DNA of 64,000 bases, from contig CM070873.1 of the NCBI GenBank assembly GCA_036365515.1, positions 260,373,575-260,437,574 of the forward strand. Reading direction: 5' to 3'. The position numbers were made by a program, and so were the translations under genes. Shown piece by piece: positions 24,919 through 34,430 of this stretch. Numbering within the stretch: position 1 is the first letter of the stretch; every line of letters begins with the position of its first letter. A model generated the notes under the pieces. The model ran no database searches. It saw only the letters and a program-made list of their open reading frames with translations, and was not told the origin of the DNA. The stretch is from Torymus aiolomorphi. Its lineage: Eukaryota; Arthropoda; Insecta; Hymenoptera; Torymidae.

Positions 24919-26878
24919 AGGAGCCGAGGGCCATCGAAGGGGAGGAAGCGAAGAAGTCTTTTCGGCGTGGGATATTTAGAATATCGAGAGATGCGAAGCC
25001 TCCGCGCGCGGTTCCTGTGTAATGAATTTATTAAAAATAAATGTTCGGAGAGTAGTCATAGTAGTCATTTGCGCGGTGCTGTAGTAACGGCTCTGCCTGT
25101 AGTTTGTTTTTATTTTATTTAAACAAAAAAAAAAAACAAAAAAACAAAAAAACAGGAAAAAAAATTTCTCGAGCGTGTGACACGCTGCGTGTGGCGTCAG
25201 TCGGATCGAATTTCGACGGAGCTTTTATAGTCGGGAATAAATGTATTTTTCTTTAATAAACATTTAAATTGTAGGGGGAAAAAGCGCAGAGCGAATTGCG
25301 CTCGTTCGTTTAGAAAAAAAGAGAATTTTTCATTTGTATGTAAATAATAAATATTTGTGCCGCCTGCATCAGATAACTTATATCGACGTTTTTATCAAGG
25401 AAATCCACGCGCGCCCGCGCGCTCGTAGAGAATAATATTTTTAAATGCGAAAAAAGGAAGAACAATTAAGCGTATCGTCGCTTTTTTTCTTGTCTTCTTT
25501 TAATTCCCCGAGTATAGGTACCTATGGAGCGTATCAAAATCTGGAATCAAGTGACCGTCGCGGCGCTGAAAAACTAATTATCGAGTTCGTCGTCGTTGCG
25601 CACGAGCGTTTGACTGCTAATAAACGACTCACCGAAGGGAGAAAGAGAGTGGGACGAGATTAGCTTTATCACACTAGCGCGCGCAGAGAGAGAGAGGAGC
25701 CTCGCTGTTGCGATAAACTAACAAAATATTGATTCTCTCCGCTCGATATTTGCAGTTGGCTTCTGCACTGGATGACTGGCGTGTGTATTTTTTAAGCGAC
25801 TCTCTCGCTCATTCGTACATATACTATGCGTTTGGTTTTTATAACGATTGAATGTGTATATATATAAATATAATGTATGGGAGAAAGAAGCATGGCCGGT
25901 CCGCGCTACGAGGGAGAGATATATCTCTTAATTGCACTCATCCGGAATAAAACGCTTTCATAATCGAGGGAGGGAAGAAAGGGAGAGAGAGAAAAAAATC
26001 GTAGTAATGACCGGTAAAGTGGGTTAGTACTGATTGTCATAGTACCGAGAGCGAAGATGAGGATGCGGGTGCATTGAAAGAGGGAGCGAGAGAGGTAACG
26101 GAAAAAGCAATAATATCCGTGTGCGTAACGTCGCATGACGAGGGATTTATAAGTTGCAACTAGGTATCATTGAACGTTACGAGATGTTCAATTTGTCTTT
26201 CTAATCTCGTAAAAATTATACTCTTTTAGATATATCCTCTCTAGATTTATTCCCATCGAAAGAATTAGTTTCTAAAGTATAAGTAGCAAATATTATTTTT
26301 ATATAAATGTTAAAAAAACAACGTTACACAACACAGTTGAAACTTGAAATTCCGCGAAAATTATTATCGAATAATGTCACACTGATAACGATTGACAGTC
26401 GCAACACACACACATTCACAGACACATTCCCGTCGACGTCTCGGTAGGCAATTACATTACACTTTTGTTACCGTAACCACATTTTCCCGGAACCGCTTTT
26501 GCTAACAATTTCGCTGGAAGAGAGCACAATCCTTCATTTTTTCTCTCCTCTCCTCAGCCTAGATCTCCCGCATCTCGTGACTTTCAGTTCCCCTCTTAAG
26601 CAACAACAACTCAGTAGAGCGCACACCTACACCCACACACTCGCAAAGACTTTCGCAAAACCAAAAAAAGCAGCGCGCGAGAGGCATCGATTATAACAGC
26701 CCGAAGTCCCAGGCTAGAATTTCGGCAACTCTTTCCCCCTCTCTCTCTCTCATTCTCTCGCGTCATTATAATACCTACCGGCGAAAAAGAGCACACGAAG
26801 ACGTCGTCGTTGCCGCGCTCTCTTGCCCAACGACAATTGCGCGGATTACACCGCTTGCGCGCGGACGCGAAACGCGCC

Positions 26879-26881
26879 TGG

Positions 26882-26911
<30 letters not shown>
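26879..26911. repeat. (CCTG)n microsatellite
   Basis: Eight tandem copies of a GCCT/CCTG tetranucleotide, the clearest tetranucleotide array in the window; a shorter GCAG array occurs at about 44883-44901. Confidence 0.9.
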
Positions 26912-26913
<2 letters not shown>

Positions 26914-28913
26914 ATAATTACAAGTGCGAATAACATGGTCAACGTCCTCGTTTCAGCTTCCGCCTCGCTGCGCCTCGCCGGCGAGCGAGCGAGAGAGCTT
27001 AGCCGATTGTTAATCGCGCCGCTCGCGTTTTAAGCCGGCGGCCTACTATCGCACTGATAGTAGTAGTAGCCAGTATATGTATGTACGTGTATGAGAGAGA
27101 GAGGGTATTATAAAAGCGCAGCGGCTGAACTTTGCACCCAAGTGTCTTTTTTCCCCGGTCGCGATGAGATTATGCTAATTTGCGAGAGCTTCGCCGTCTC
27201 TTTTTTTGTGAGTATATAGGTGCGTACGTGCGCGCGCTAATGAGGGAGAGAGTCGGTGCGATATTAACTATAAATATTTAGAAAGGAGAGAGACGCTAAC
27301 TAGGATCTATAGCGCCGGCACATTCATTTTTCACCGTCTCTTGCCTCGCGTAAGTCTGCAAGTAATCGTGCGACTGCTGCGGATACATGTGACGCGAGGT
27401 GTCTCATTCCGATATACAATGTCGCCGACAGCTGTCGTGTGTACACGAAGTTTGAGTGAAAAAACTTGATGTGCCTCATTTGCATTCCATCTTACTCGAA
27501 TTTCAATCCAACGCGCGAGATAACCACTGCGACGAGAAAGGAAAAAAAAGGAACGGACAGCGCGCGCGCGCGCGTCCGATTGAATAACCTCGGCCCCGCG
27601 CATATAAGAGCGATATAAATTCCGCGAATAACCTATAATTACAGCCTCTCTCTCTCGGACTCTGTGTCGAAAAAAAATTATATAAAAGTCGAATGTACAT
27701 ACATATATACACACACACACACACAGGGACACGTGCGCATATATTGCAAAAGTTTCCAGCGCTTTTTGAAACGCTTTCGCGCAAAGACTCTTCGGGAGAT
27801 TATCATTTAGAAATATATACACATATATTCCCCGCGTCTATGTATATACGCGATATATACGCGATATACACAAACAAGCGAGCGACGACGAGAGCGAGAA
27901 AGATTAATTCATACGTTCTCGCGCATAATACGCCAAGTTAGAGAATTATTATCGTCGCGGCAGCGCGTGCGCGTGAGCGAGCGAGCGAGCGTTTATCGCG
28001 CGATTATAGGTTGCCCGCATTGATATACGCGCTCGGGCGCAAAAAACTGGTTAAACGCTCTGTCTCTCTCTTGCTCTCTTGCACGCTCGCAGCGTCTTTA
28101 ATAACACGCAGAGTCTGCCAGCCGCGTCTTCTTCTCCCTCGCCGGCCTAAAATCTCCTCTCGAAAAAAGTTGCGTCAGTGTGTGTGTATACTCTATTCGC
28201 GGATCTCTCCCTCGCTTAATTCTACTAATTACGGCCCGCGCCCCAATCAACCTGCCATTCACCGTAGCGCGCAGCGGCTTCTTTCTCTCTCCCTCCCGCC
28301 TCCAAATAAAACGCTCGTTTGCCCTCGCCAAGGGATCCCCCACGCATATATATACACCTACCCTATAACTTAAAAAAAAGAGAGGAAGGAAAGAGAGGAA
28401 AAAACACTATAGCTCACCGGGGCTGAGAAATAATGCAGCGCAGGAGCATCGCACACGCGGCGACTCGTTAATTTCGCTATATAATATGCAAATACAGAGA
28501 ACCAGCCAGGCAGCTAGCTAGCTAACGTATATATACGTACCGTGCGGCGATAGGGAAACTCGCGCGGGCAAGGCGAAACTTTCCGAAAATCAATACGCGC
28601 GCGGGTATGGAAACGCGCGCGTAAATGAACCAGGCGGCGGTAGAGCGCGGCGGAGAGGCAGCTGAGCTCTGCTGTGCCGTGCTGCTCGCCGCGCAAGTCC
28701 TACTTTTCGATTCGCGCGCGAGTGTGTTCGCGAGAGAGTCTAGCCGGTCGCTGAATTTTTAAGCGCGCCTGTCGCGACGTTGAAAAAATAAGGTAGCGCG
28801 CGCGCAACGGCCAGACTGATAAAAACAATCGGAGCGGGAATTCACTTTTAATTGATGGGGCGACTCTGGGCTGCAGGATGCATTATTTCGCGAGCGTTGC
28901 TGGATTATAATAG

Positions 28914-29077
28914 AAAAAATTAGTGGATTCGAACCTCGAACCTTTGAATTATTAGACTTGCTCGCTACCGACTGAGCTATTTAGTTAAGTTTATATCAAA
29001 GGATCAAATATGGAGGTTAATACTTGAAGGACATGATCATTCGTTTCAGACTACAACATGTAACCTCCTGTATGATC
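28914..29077 (-). repeat. left arm, loop and start of right arm of a tRNA-like palindrome (split by the Penelope element)
   Basis: The arm 28920-29019 is the inverted counterpart of sequence found at 29061-29077 plus 32032-32113. Read outward on the minus strand it contains a tRNA A-box-like block (28979-28966, TAGCTCAGTCGGTA), a consensus B box (28935-28925, GGTTCGAATCC) and then TTTTTT at 28919-28914, which would terminate RNA polymerase III. The unpaired loop is 29020-29060. The acceptor and anticodon stems do not fold well, so it is tRNA-derived rather than a working tRNA gene. Confidence 0.75.
29066..29077. repeat. target-site duplication of the Penelope element, left copy
   Basis: TCCTGTATGATC occurs here and again at 32020-32031, exactly flanking the Penelope-like element. 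The 12-base perfect match defines the insertion point. Confidence 0.85.
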
Positions 29078-29156
29078 ATTAAAAATATTACTTATGTCGA
29101 CTGCAATTTAATATCAACTGATAAGAATTTTTCCATCGGTCTTACAGTCTTACAAA
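29075..29156. repeat. 82-bp terminal repeat of the Penelope element, left (3') copy
   Basis: This 82-base sequence is identical to 31935-32016 and in the same orientation. Its first three bases overlap the target duplication. Direct terminal repeats are known for Penelope-like elements. Complete identity of the two copies points to a young insertion. Confidence 0.85.
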
Positions 29157-29448
29157 TTAAATTAAAATAATTAATATTTATGGCAGTCAGATTGCCCTTG
29201 TTTATAATCACCCCCGCAGAATCTGAAATAAAAACTTAATTAAAATCTGGAAAAAACTTTGTTAGCAAAGGACGATCTGACTGCCCACCACCACCACATT
29301 GTCCGACGTTTCGAGCCTGCTCCGGCTCCTCCTCAGGGACTGAAATAAAACCCGCGATACACCTCCTTATATACCATGCACCCATACCCCCTTCTTTTCT
29401 CTTACCCCACCACCCTCCACATTCACCTCTCCAACTTGCCATTCTCAC
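29157..29448 (-). other. 3' untranslated region of the Penelope element with structured RNA motifs
   Basis: This stretch lies between the endonuclease stop and the 3' terminal repeat. It contains a hammerhead-like motif (29301-29340) and an 11-bp perfect inverted repeat (ATCTGACTGCC at 29275-29285 against GGCAGTCAGAT at 29182-29192) that would close a stem over about 80 bases. No coding frame of note is present. Confidence 0.7.
29301..29340 (-). ncRNA. minimal hammerhead-ribozyme-like motif of the Penelope element
   Basis: Read on the minus strand from 29340 the order is GTCC, CTGAGGA, stem II GAGCC with loop GGAGCA and GGCTC (one extra G before it), GAAAC, GTC, GGAC. GTCC and GGAC pair as stem I; CTGAnGA and GAAA are the conserved core; the predicted cleavage follows GTC, between 29305 and 29304. 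Stem III is only about one pair, as described for the minimal hammerheads known in Penelope-like elements, which are thought to act as dimers. The assignment rests on motif order and stem pairing; activity is not shown. Confidence 0.7.
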
Positions 29449-30254
29449 TTAAATTAATAAAGAATGATAAATGTTATCTAATTTACTTGACTCTATCATT
29501 AAATTTACATTATTCCGATTTCTTAGAATGTGAATACTTTCAAGGCTTTCCCTCTTATATTTATTCTTAATCCCCTGTTCCAAAATATCCACACTCCCAA
29601 AATCGAAAGAATGCAAACTATTTAAACAATGTTCTTTCAAACCCGATGTACAACTTGAGCTGCGTAAACTATATTGATGTTCATATATTCTCTTTTTCAA
29701 ATATCTACCCGTTTGACCAATATAACAACCATTACAATCCCTACAATTAATTTTATAAACAACTCCCGATTTCAAACATTTATCATCCTTGTCTTTACAA
29801 TTACTAAATAACCTTTCTAAATTATTATCATTTCTAAAGAAAACTTGAATATTATGTTTACTAAAAACCCTTCTAATCCTTTCCGACAAACATCTAACAT
29901 ATGGTAAACTAAAATATGCATTCTTTCCATTTCTATTCCTTGTTTGATTATCTACCCGCTGCTTCAATCCACCATTATAAATTTCCCACACTCTCTCATC
30001 AATCATTTTATCAATAAATTTTACGGGATAACTATTTTTAATAAATGTTTCTTTAACTAAATTTAAATTCTTTTTCCTAAAATCTTTATGTGACAATTTA
30101 ATCGCTCTGTCAATGACACCTTTGATCGCACCTGTCTTGTTTCCGAATTGGTGGTGAGAATCAAAATTTAAAAATCTCCGTGACCATGTAGGTTTACTAT
30201 ACCAATCTAATTTCACTCTATTATTATTACCTCTAATGACTCTAATATCTAAAA
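29449..30254 (-). CDS. Penelope-like element: C-terminal GIY-YIG endonuclease part (frame-shifted from the RT part)
   Basis: This frame continues the polyprotein after a one-base frameshift. It holds no start of its own; the first possible alternative start is a GTG at 30216. Numbering from that codon, residues about 1-20 match the post-RT linker that Penelope proteins carry (KLDWYSKPTW). A Cys pair (C140, C147) precedes the GIY-like GVVY at 151-154; CYIGQT at 164-169 is the YIG half. C158, C161 and C164, R176 and H180 follow the usual layout, and E223 or E226 in RESLES is a candidate catalytic glutamate. The domain nicks target DNA to prime reverse transcription. The domain looks intact, so damage may be limited to the upstream shift. 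Confidence 0.9.
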
Positions 30255-31904
30255 ACTCAATTGATAATCTTTCTCAACTTCTTTTGTGAATTTAATTCTA
30301 TCATGGATAGAATTAAACACATCCACCATTTCATCCACAAAACATTCTGGTACAACTGCAAAAATGTCATCAACATATCTTTTAAAAATAATTGGCTGAA
30401 AAACCAACTTAGACAAAGCAATACTTTCCAATTTTTCCATTACTAAATTGGCTATAACAGGTGACAAAGGTGATCCCATTGGACAACCATATCTTTGTTC
30501 ATATAGACTATTATCAAAAGAAAAAATTGTGTTTTTAAAAACCAAATTAAGTGCCTTTATAAATTCATCTTTTGTTAAACTAGTATGTACTTTAATTTCA
30601 GACCATTTATCTTGTATAATATCATTCAACAACTCTAAAGGTATATTTGTAAACAAAGATACTACATCCAATGAAACCATCCTATGATCATTCGGAATAA
30701 TAATATCTTTCATTATACCATAAAAACTCCAACTATCTTTAATATATGAATTTGTTTTACCCACTATCTTGAACAATATATTAGACAAAAATCTAGCAAG
30801 TCTATACGTCGGAAAATTTATCGATGATATTATTATTCTATATGTCAACTGTTCTTTGTGAATCTTAGGAAGCCCATAACATTTAGCTACAGTGCCATTT
30901 TCACATTTTAAATATTTAAACATACTATCTTTAATATAAGCTTTTGTTTTCCAATGCATCAATAATTCTTTCAATTTATCTTGTAGTCTATTGATATGTG
31001 GATTCCTAATTTTCACATAAGTGGTATCATCCTCCAACATAAGTTGAATTTTATTAATATAATCCCTTTTATCCGAAACTACAGTTACATTTCCTTTATC
31101 TGCTTTTTGGAAGATCATATTCGGATTCTCTCTCAAGAATTTCTTCGTTATTTTTAATTCATGGAATAAATTACTATTCAAATAATTATCAAATCTATGT
31201 TCTCTTTTAAAATTATCAACAACTTTAACTAAAGAACGCCTACATTCTTTTTTAAACTCCAGATTAAAACTACTCATACTACTTTCTACCTCAGCGATGA
31301 TATTCTTGATCGGAAGAGATTTACTTGAATATGATATTCCAAATTTAGCACCCTTTGACATGATATTTACCACTTCTTCTGGTATTACTTTGTCAGTTAA
31401 ATTTCTAAACCAATCCTTATTAACATTGTTAGTTTGATTGACCTGAGAGTGTTTTCTATGCTTTAAATATTCAAATTTTCTTTTTAATTTACTCCTATGG
31501 TTATATTTTACTTTTTCAAAGTGCCTCTTTTGACCACGAAAAAATTCTTGCAAATCATTCTGTTCTATTTTATTATATAAATATCTTTCAAGCTCTAATA
31601 AATATTTATTCAAACGATTAATTTCAAAATTCAAATCTCTAATTTCTAAGTTAAGTAATTTATTTTTGAAAAAGAAAATATTTTTCCGTAGATCATAAGA
31701 AACTCTTTTATTGTAATCCCGATAAAAACCCTTATCATCAAATTTTTTTCCAATATGTTTAGGAAAAATATTTGATTTTTTACACCTTAGAAGAAAAGTG
31801 AGTTGCTCCTTTAAAATTACAATCCTTAAAACCATTTTTACCCATTTTGAGCAATAATCTTTTACCACCTTCCCATAAATCCCATATATATCTCTAAAAA
31901 ACAT
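30249..31904 (-). CDS. Penelope-like element: N-terminal and reverse-transcriptase part
   Basis: The 551-residue frame opens with ATG at 31904, about 30 bases after the 5' terminal repeat. A Lys/Asn/Leu-rich N-terminal region with probable coiled-coil character (about 70-150) precedes the RT. Conserved Penelope landmarks are KADKGN at 268-273, YGLPKIHK at 343-350, motif A SLDVVSLFTNIP at 411-422, motif B GCPMGSPLSP at 473-482 and motif C YVDD at 510-513, with both catalytic Asp regions present. The enzyme copies element RNA by target-primed synthesis and is related to telomerase RTs. The frame ends early at a TAG because one T is missing from a run on the coding strand (A run at 30251-30255 on the given strand); coding then resumes in the next frame through the GIY-YIG domain. 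Confidence 0.93.
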   Translation of the reverse strand: MFFRDIYGIYGKVVKDYCSKWVKMVLRIVILKEQLTFLLRCKKSNIFPKHIGKKFDDKGFYRDYNKRVSYDLRKNIFFFKNKLLNLEIRDLNFEINRLNKYLLELERYLYNKIEQNDLQEFFRGQKRHFEKVKYNHRSKLKRKFEYLKHRKHSQVNQTNNVNKDWFRNLTDKVIPEEVVNIMSKGAKFGISYSSKSLPIKNIIAEVESSMSSFNLEFKKECRRSLVKVVDNFKREHRFDNYLNSNLFHELKITKKFLRENPNMIFQKADKGNVTVVSDKRDYINKIQLMLEDDTTYVKIRNPHINRLQDKLKELLMHWKTKAYIKDSMFKYLKCENGTVAKCYGLPKIHKEQLTYRIIISSINFPTYRLARFLSNILFKIVGKTNSYIKDSWSFYGIMKDIIIPNDHRMVSLDVVSLFTNIPLELLNDIIQDKWSEIKVHTSLTKDEFIKALNLVFKNTIFSFDNSLYEQRYGCPMGSPLSPVIANLVMEKLESIALSKLVFQPIIFKRYVDDIFAVVPECFVDEMVDVFNSIHDRIKFTKEVEKDYQLSF

Positions 31905-31934
31905 TTTACCCCACCTTTAATAGACCTTAGTTTT

Positions 31935-32016
31935 ATCATTAAAAATATTACTTATGTCGACTGCAATTTAATATCAACTGATAAGAATTTTTCCATCGGT
32001 CTTACAGTCTTACAAA
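31935..32016. repeat. 82-bp terminal repeat of the Penelope element, right (5') copy
   Basis: Identical to 29075-29156 in sequence and orientation. It lies immediately upstream of the element's reading frame and is separated from the target duplication by three bases (32017-32019). It may carry the element's promoter, which is inference. Confidence 0.85.
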
Positions 32017-32019
32017 AAG

Positions 32020-32031
32020 TCCTGTATGATC
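32020..32031. repeat. target-site duplication of the Penelope element, right copy
   Basis: Perfect copy of TCCTGTATGATC at 29066-29077. Removing the element and one copy restores a continuous palindrome arm, which supports this boundary. Confidence 0.85.
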
Positions 32032-32122
32032 CTTTAATATAAACATAACTAAATAGCTCAGTAGGTATCAAGCAAGTCTAGTAATTCAAAGGTTCGAGGT
32101 TCGAATCCACTAATTTTTTTTT
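32032..32122 (+). repeat. right arm of the tRNA-like palindrome
   Basis: Inverted counterpart of 28914-29005. It has an A-box-like block TAGCTCAGTAGGTA at 32054-32067, a consensus B box GGTTCGAATCC at 32098-32108 and a T run at 32114-32122. The two arms therefore form divergent, outward-facing polymerase-III-like units. It differs from the left arm by several substitutions, so the palindrome is older than the Penelope insertion. Confidence 0.75.
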
Positions 32123-32143
32123 TATATTTTACAGTCACAATAC

Positions 32144-32420
32144 ATGTCCAATAGGATTGTTTTTTACGCTTATTTATTTATTTTTTTTTTTTTTAATGGT
32201 TCTCACGAAAATAAATATGGGACTAATATGGGACCTATATGGGATACTGCTGGAAATACTATGGCCCGATTCCGGGCCGAATTCGGCTCAGGCGCCGGCG
32301 CCGAGTATCTCCCATGTATTGCTCTTATGTGACTTGCAATGGCCCATATATTGCTGATACTTGTCCAACACTATGGGCAATATATGGTCCACAAATTTTT
32401 TTTTACGAGGGGGCCGTGTT
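32144..32420. repeat. unidentified repeat-like block with recurring TATGGG motifs
   Basis: The block repeats TATGGG/CCCATA words many times and contains an 11-bp perfect inverted repeat, CCATATATTGC at 32344-32354 against GCAATATATGG at 32377-32387. A GC-rich core at about 32265-32305 (CCGGGCCGAATTCGG, then GGCGCCGGCGCC) is itself palindromic. It lies directly beside the nested Penelope composite. I do not recognise a family; it reads like a degenerate mobile-element fragment. Confidence 0.35.
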
Positions 32421-33128
32421 TAAATAACGAAGGAGAGGATCGGGGTTTCTTTTTCTTTGAAAAAAGCTTCGTCGAAATTTGATCGAGTTATTTTCCCGTT
32501 AATGAATTTTGATTAATATCGATAAAAGTCGGCCCCACCCAGTACCTATACGCCAGGGGAGAGTATAGAACGTTTTACTGTTACAGGTGAAATTAAATTA
32601 CTAAAATATTATTAAGGCCTCGACGGCGCGGGGGCGCGCGCAGCTCGGTCGGCTATAAAGTTACTGCTGGCGCGCGCGCGTCGGGCTTTTACAATTTTCT
32701 GCCCGATAACCGGGTTAAAAAAAGAAATTCAATTTCATTCTGCACAAGGGGAGCGATGGTGGTTCTAGAAAAAATTATTTTTCCCCCCGCGCGCACGCGA
32801 GACATTTGAATTTCATTCATTAGGTTTAATAAATAGTATAGAAGTCCCATACGCACGCGTGGTTTATTAGACAGGGAGAGAGAGAGAGAGTACGCAGAAC
32901 ACAGTTTATTTGAATAGTTGTATATAGCGTGCACACACCATGGGTGGAAAATAAATAACCGTGCGAACTATAAAAACACTTTTGAAATAGGAACAAAAAA
33001 TCCCTCTCCTCCCTGTGTATGCGTCTTTTTCATGCTCTTAATAATAGTGGAAAATATAACGATTTGATTGAATTCCATTCAGGATAGGTGTGTTGTTGCG
33101 TGTACGTGTCTGTGTGCGCGGCTTGTGT

Positions 33129-33581
33129 GACATAGGCTGATTTGTGCACGTGAGAATTGTGCACCGATTTATTGTGCACAGAGAAAAGAAAAGAAAATTT
33201 TGTTCACAAAACGTTTTTACTTTTGCACAAAAAGATGAAATTCAGTAATGTGCACAAGATTGTTGTGCACAATAACATAAAATAATATTTCAACCAAAAA
33301 AAGTATTGCACACTGTGCTTATTTATCGTGCACGTAATATAGGGCTGGGCGATTGTGCACAAATAAATTCATTAAAAATATTAGACTTTTTTTGGTTGAA
33401 ATATTATTTTATGTTATTGTGCACAACAATCTTGTGCACATTACTGAATTTCATCTTTTTCCGTAAAGTGCACAATTTTTTGTGCAAAAGTAAAAACGTT
33501 TTGTGAACAAAATTTTCTTTTCTTTTCTCTGTGCACAATAAATCGGTGGACAATTCTCACGTGCACAAATCAACCTATGTC
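33129..33581. mobile_element. foldback/MITE-type element with long terminal inverted repeats
   Basis: The 453-bp element begins GACATAGG and ends CCTATGTC, and is flanked by a perfect 8-bp duplication GCTTGTGT (33121-33128 and 33582-33589). The left arm 33129-33304 is the reverse complement of the right arm 33385-33581, apart from a ~22-base segment missing from the left and a few substitutions; the spacer is about 80 bases. TGTGCAC words recur throughout both arms. No coding capacity is present. An 8-bp duplication suggests mobilisation by a hAT-like or similar transposase, but the ends alone do not settle the superfamily. Confidence 0.9.
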
Positions 33582-33989
33582 GCTTGTGTGGGCATGACTT
33601 TTGCGAAATAATGAAGGTTCCACCGTACGAAAGTCTCGTCGATATATACGATTAATATAGAGTGTTGCGCTACATATCCATCGAATGCATTTTTTTACAG
33701 CTTAAAACCAATACAACTCCTTTTCGTTCTGCTTTTATATTATTTTGTTGATTTCATTTGATTTAGTAACTTTGATTGCGTGTACACTTTATGGAGAACA
33801 ATTCTTTGGTAAAAATTACTAGAATTCTGTATGAGAATTGCCATAAGACCGAAAACACTCATGGAAATGATAAAAATAATACAATAGCGTATGGCAATAT
33901 TCACAATTTGTCAATTTCCGCAATGCAACAACATTAACTGAATAAATGTCTATACCTAATCTATACCATAAAAATGATACAAAACTCAA

Positions 33990-34023
33990 CTAACCCCCGC
34001 CCTTCTCTCTTTTCTGTTTGCAG
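33990..34023 (+). promoter_or_regulatory. strong splice-acceptor-like signal
   Basis: CTAAC at 33990-33994 fits the insect branchpoint consensus and is followed by a pyrimidine-rich stretch ending TTTGCAG, with AG at 34022-34023, about 30 bases from the branch A. All three parts of an acceptor are well formed and correctly spaced. The exon it would open begins at 34024 and its gene is not identified. Confidence 0.45.
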
Positions 34024-34385
34024 TTGACACAGCCATGGCATCGTCGGCGGCGAGCCCCACTCGCATCGACTCACACTCACGCATCGGGCGGTGTCGGCGC
34101 ATCTGGCGATGCAACTGCGCGCCGAGGACAGCAGTAGCAGTAGGAGGACGCGACGTCGTCTACGTCGTCGGCGGCAGCAGCGGAAATTCCGCCCCATGAA
34201 TAAATTCAAGACTCGCGCGACTTCCACCTGTTTCTCTCTCTCTCCCTCCCTCCCTCCCCCCGCTCTGCGCCTATGTATAATACATGCGCAAGCCCTCTCT
34301 CGTTCGTTTTATCGACGCGCGTGTGCGTGTGTGCGTGCATGCGGGGAGATACATCGCAAGGCAAGGGCCGAGTAATTTGTCGCAT

Positions 34386-34387
<2 letters not shown>

Positions 34388-34426
<39 letters not shown>
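34388..34426. repeat. (GT)n microsatellite
   Basis: Uninterrupted GT run of about 39 bases. Confidence 0.9.

Positions 34427-34430
<4 letters not shown>

Larger units (their letters stand above)
10689..28913. other. long gene-free stretch rich in microsatellites
   Basis: No frame here has coding character. The many open frames on both strands consist of Ser/Leu, Arg/Glu, Thr/His or Tyr/Ile repeats read from GA/CT, CA/GT and TATA-CGTA tracts. AT-rich parts lie at about 11740-12030, 13100-14000 and 26160-26350; the rest is CpG-rich and repetitive, especially 22400-23800. A strong donor-like site at 11694 ends a GA/CT-rich block (11230-11693) and could mark a non-coding first exon. No RNA gene was recognised. 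Confidence 0.5.
29078..32019 (-). mobile_element. Penelope-like retroelement, near full length
   Basis: The element spans about 2.94 kb and is flanked by a 12-bp target duplication (29066-29077 and 32020-32031). In its own (minus-strand) direction it has an 82-bp terminal repeat, a coding region for a reverse transcriptase and a C-terminal GIY-YIG endonuclease, a 3' region with a hammerhead-ribozyme-like motif and a hairpin, and a second identical 82-bp repeat. It is far more AT-rich than most surrounding DNA. One missing base near 30251-30255 breaks the reading frame. It has inserted into the right arm of an older tRNA-like palindrome. Penelope-like elements with GIY-YIG domains are a known class; subfamily is not determined here. 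Confidence 0.93.

Noticed and set aside
28920..28979. Functional tRNA gene
   Set aside because: A and B boxes are good, but acceptor, anticodon and T stems do not pair, so it is only tRNA-like; the same holds for 32054-32113.
34035..34199. Coding end of the F-box gene spliced from 5940
   Set aside because: The F-box frame already ends with the family C-terminus and a stop at 5862-5864, and a nearer acceptor at 6008 fits the 5940 donor.
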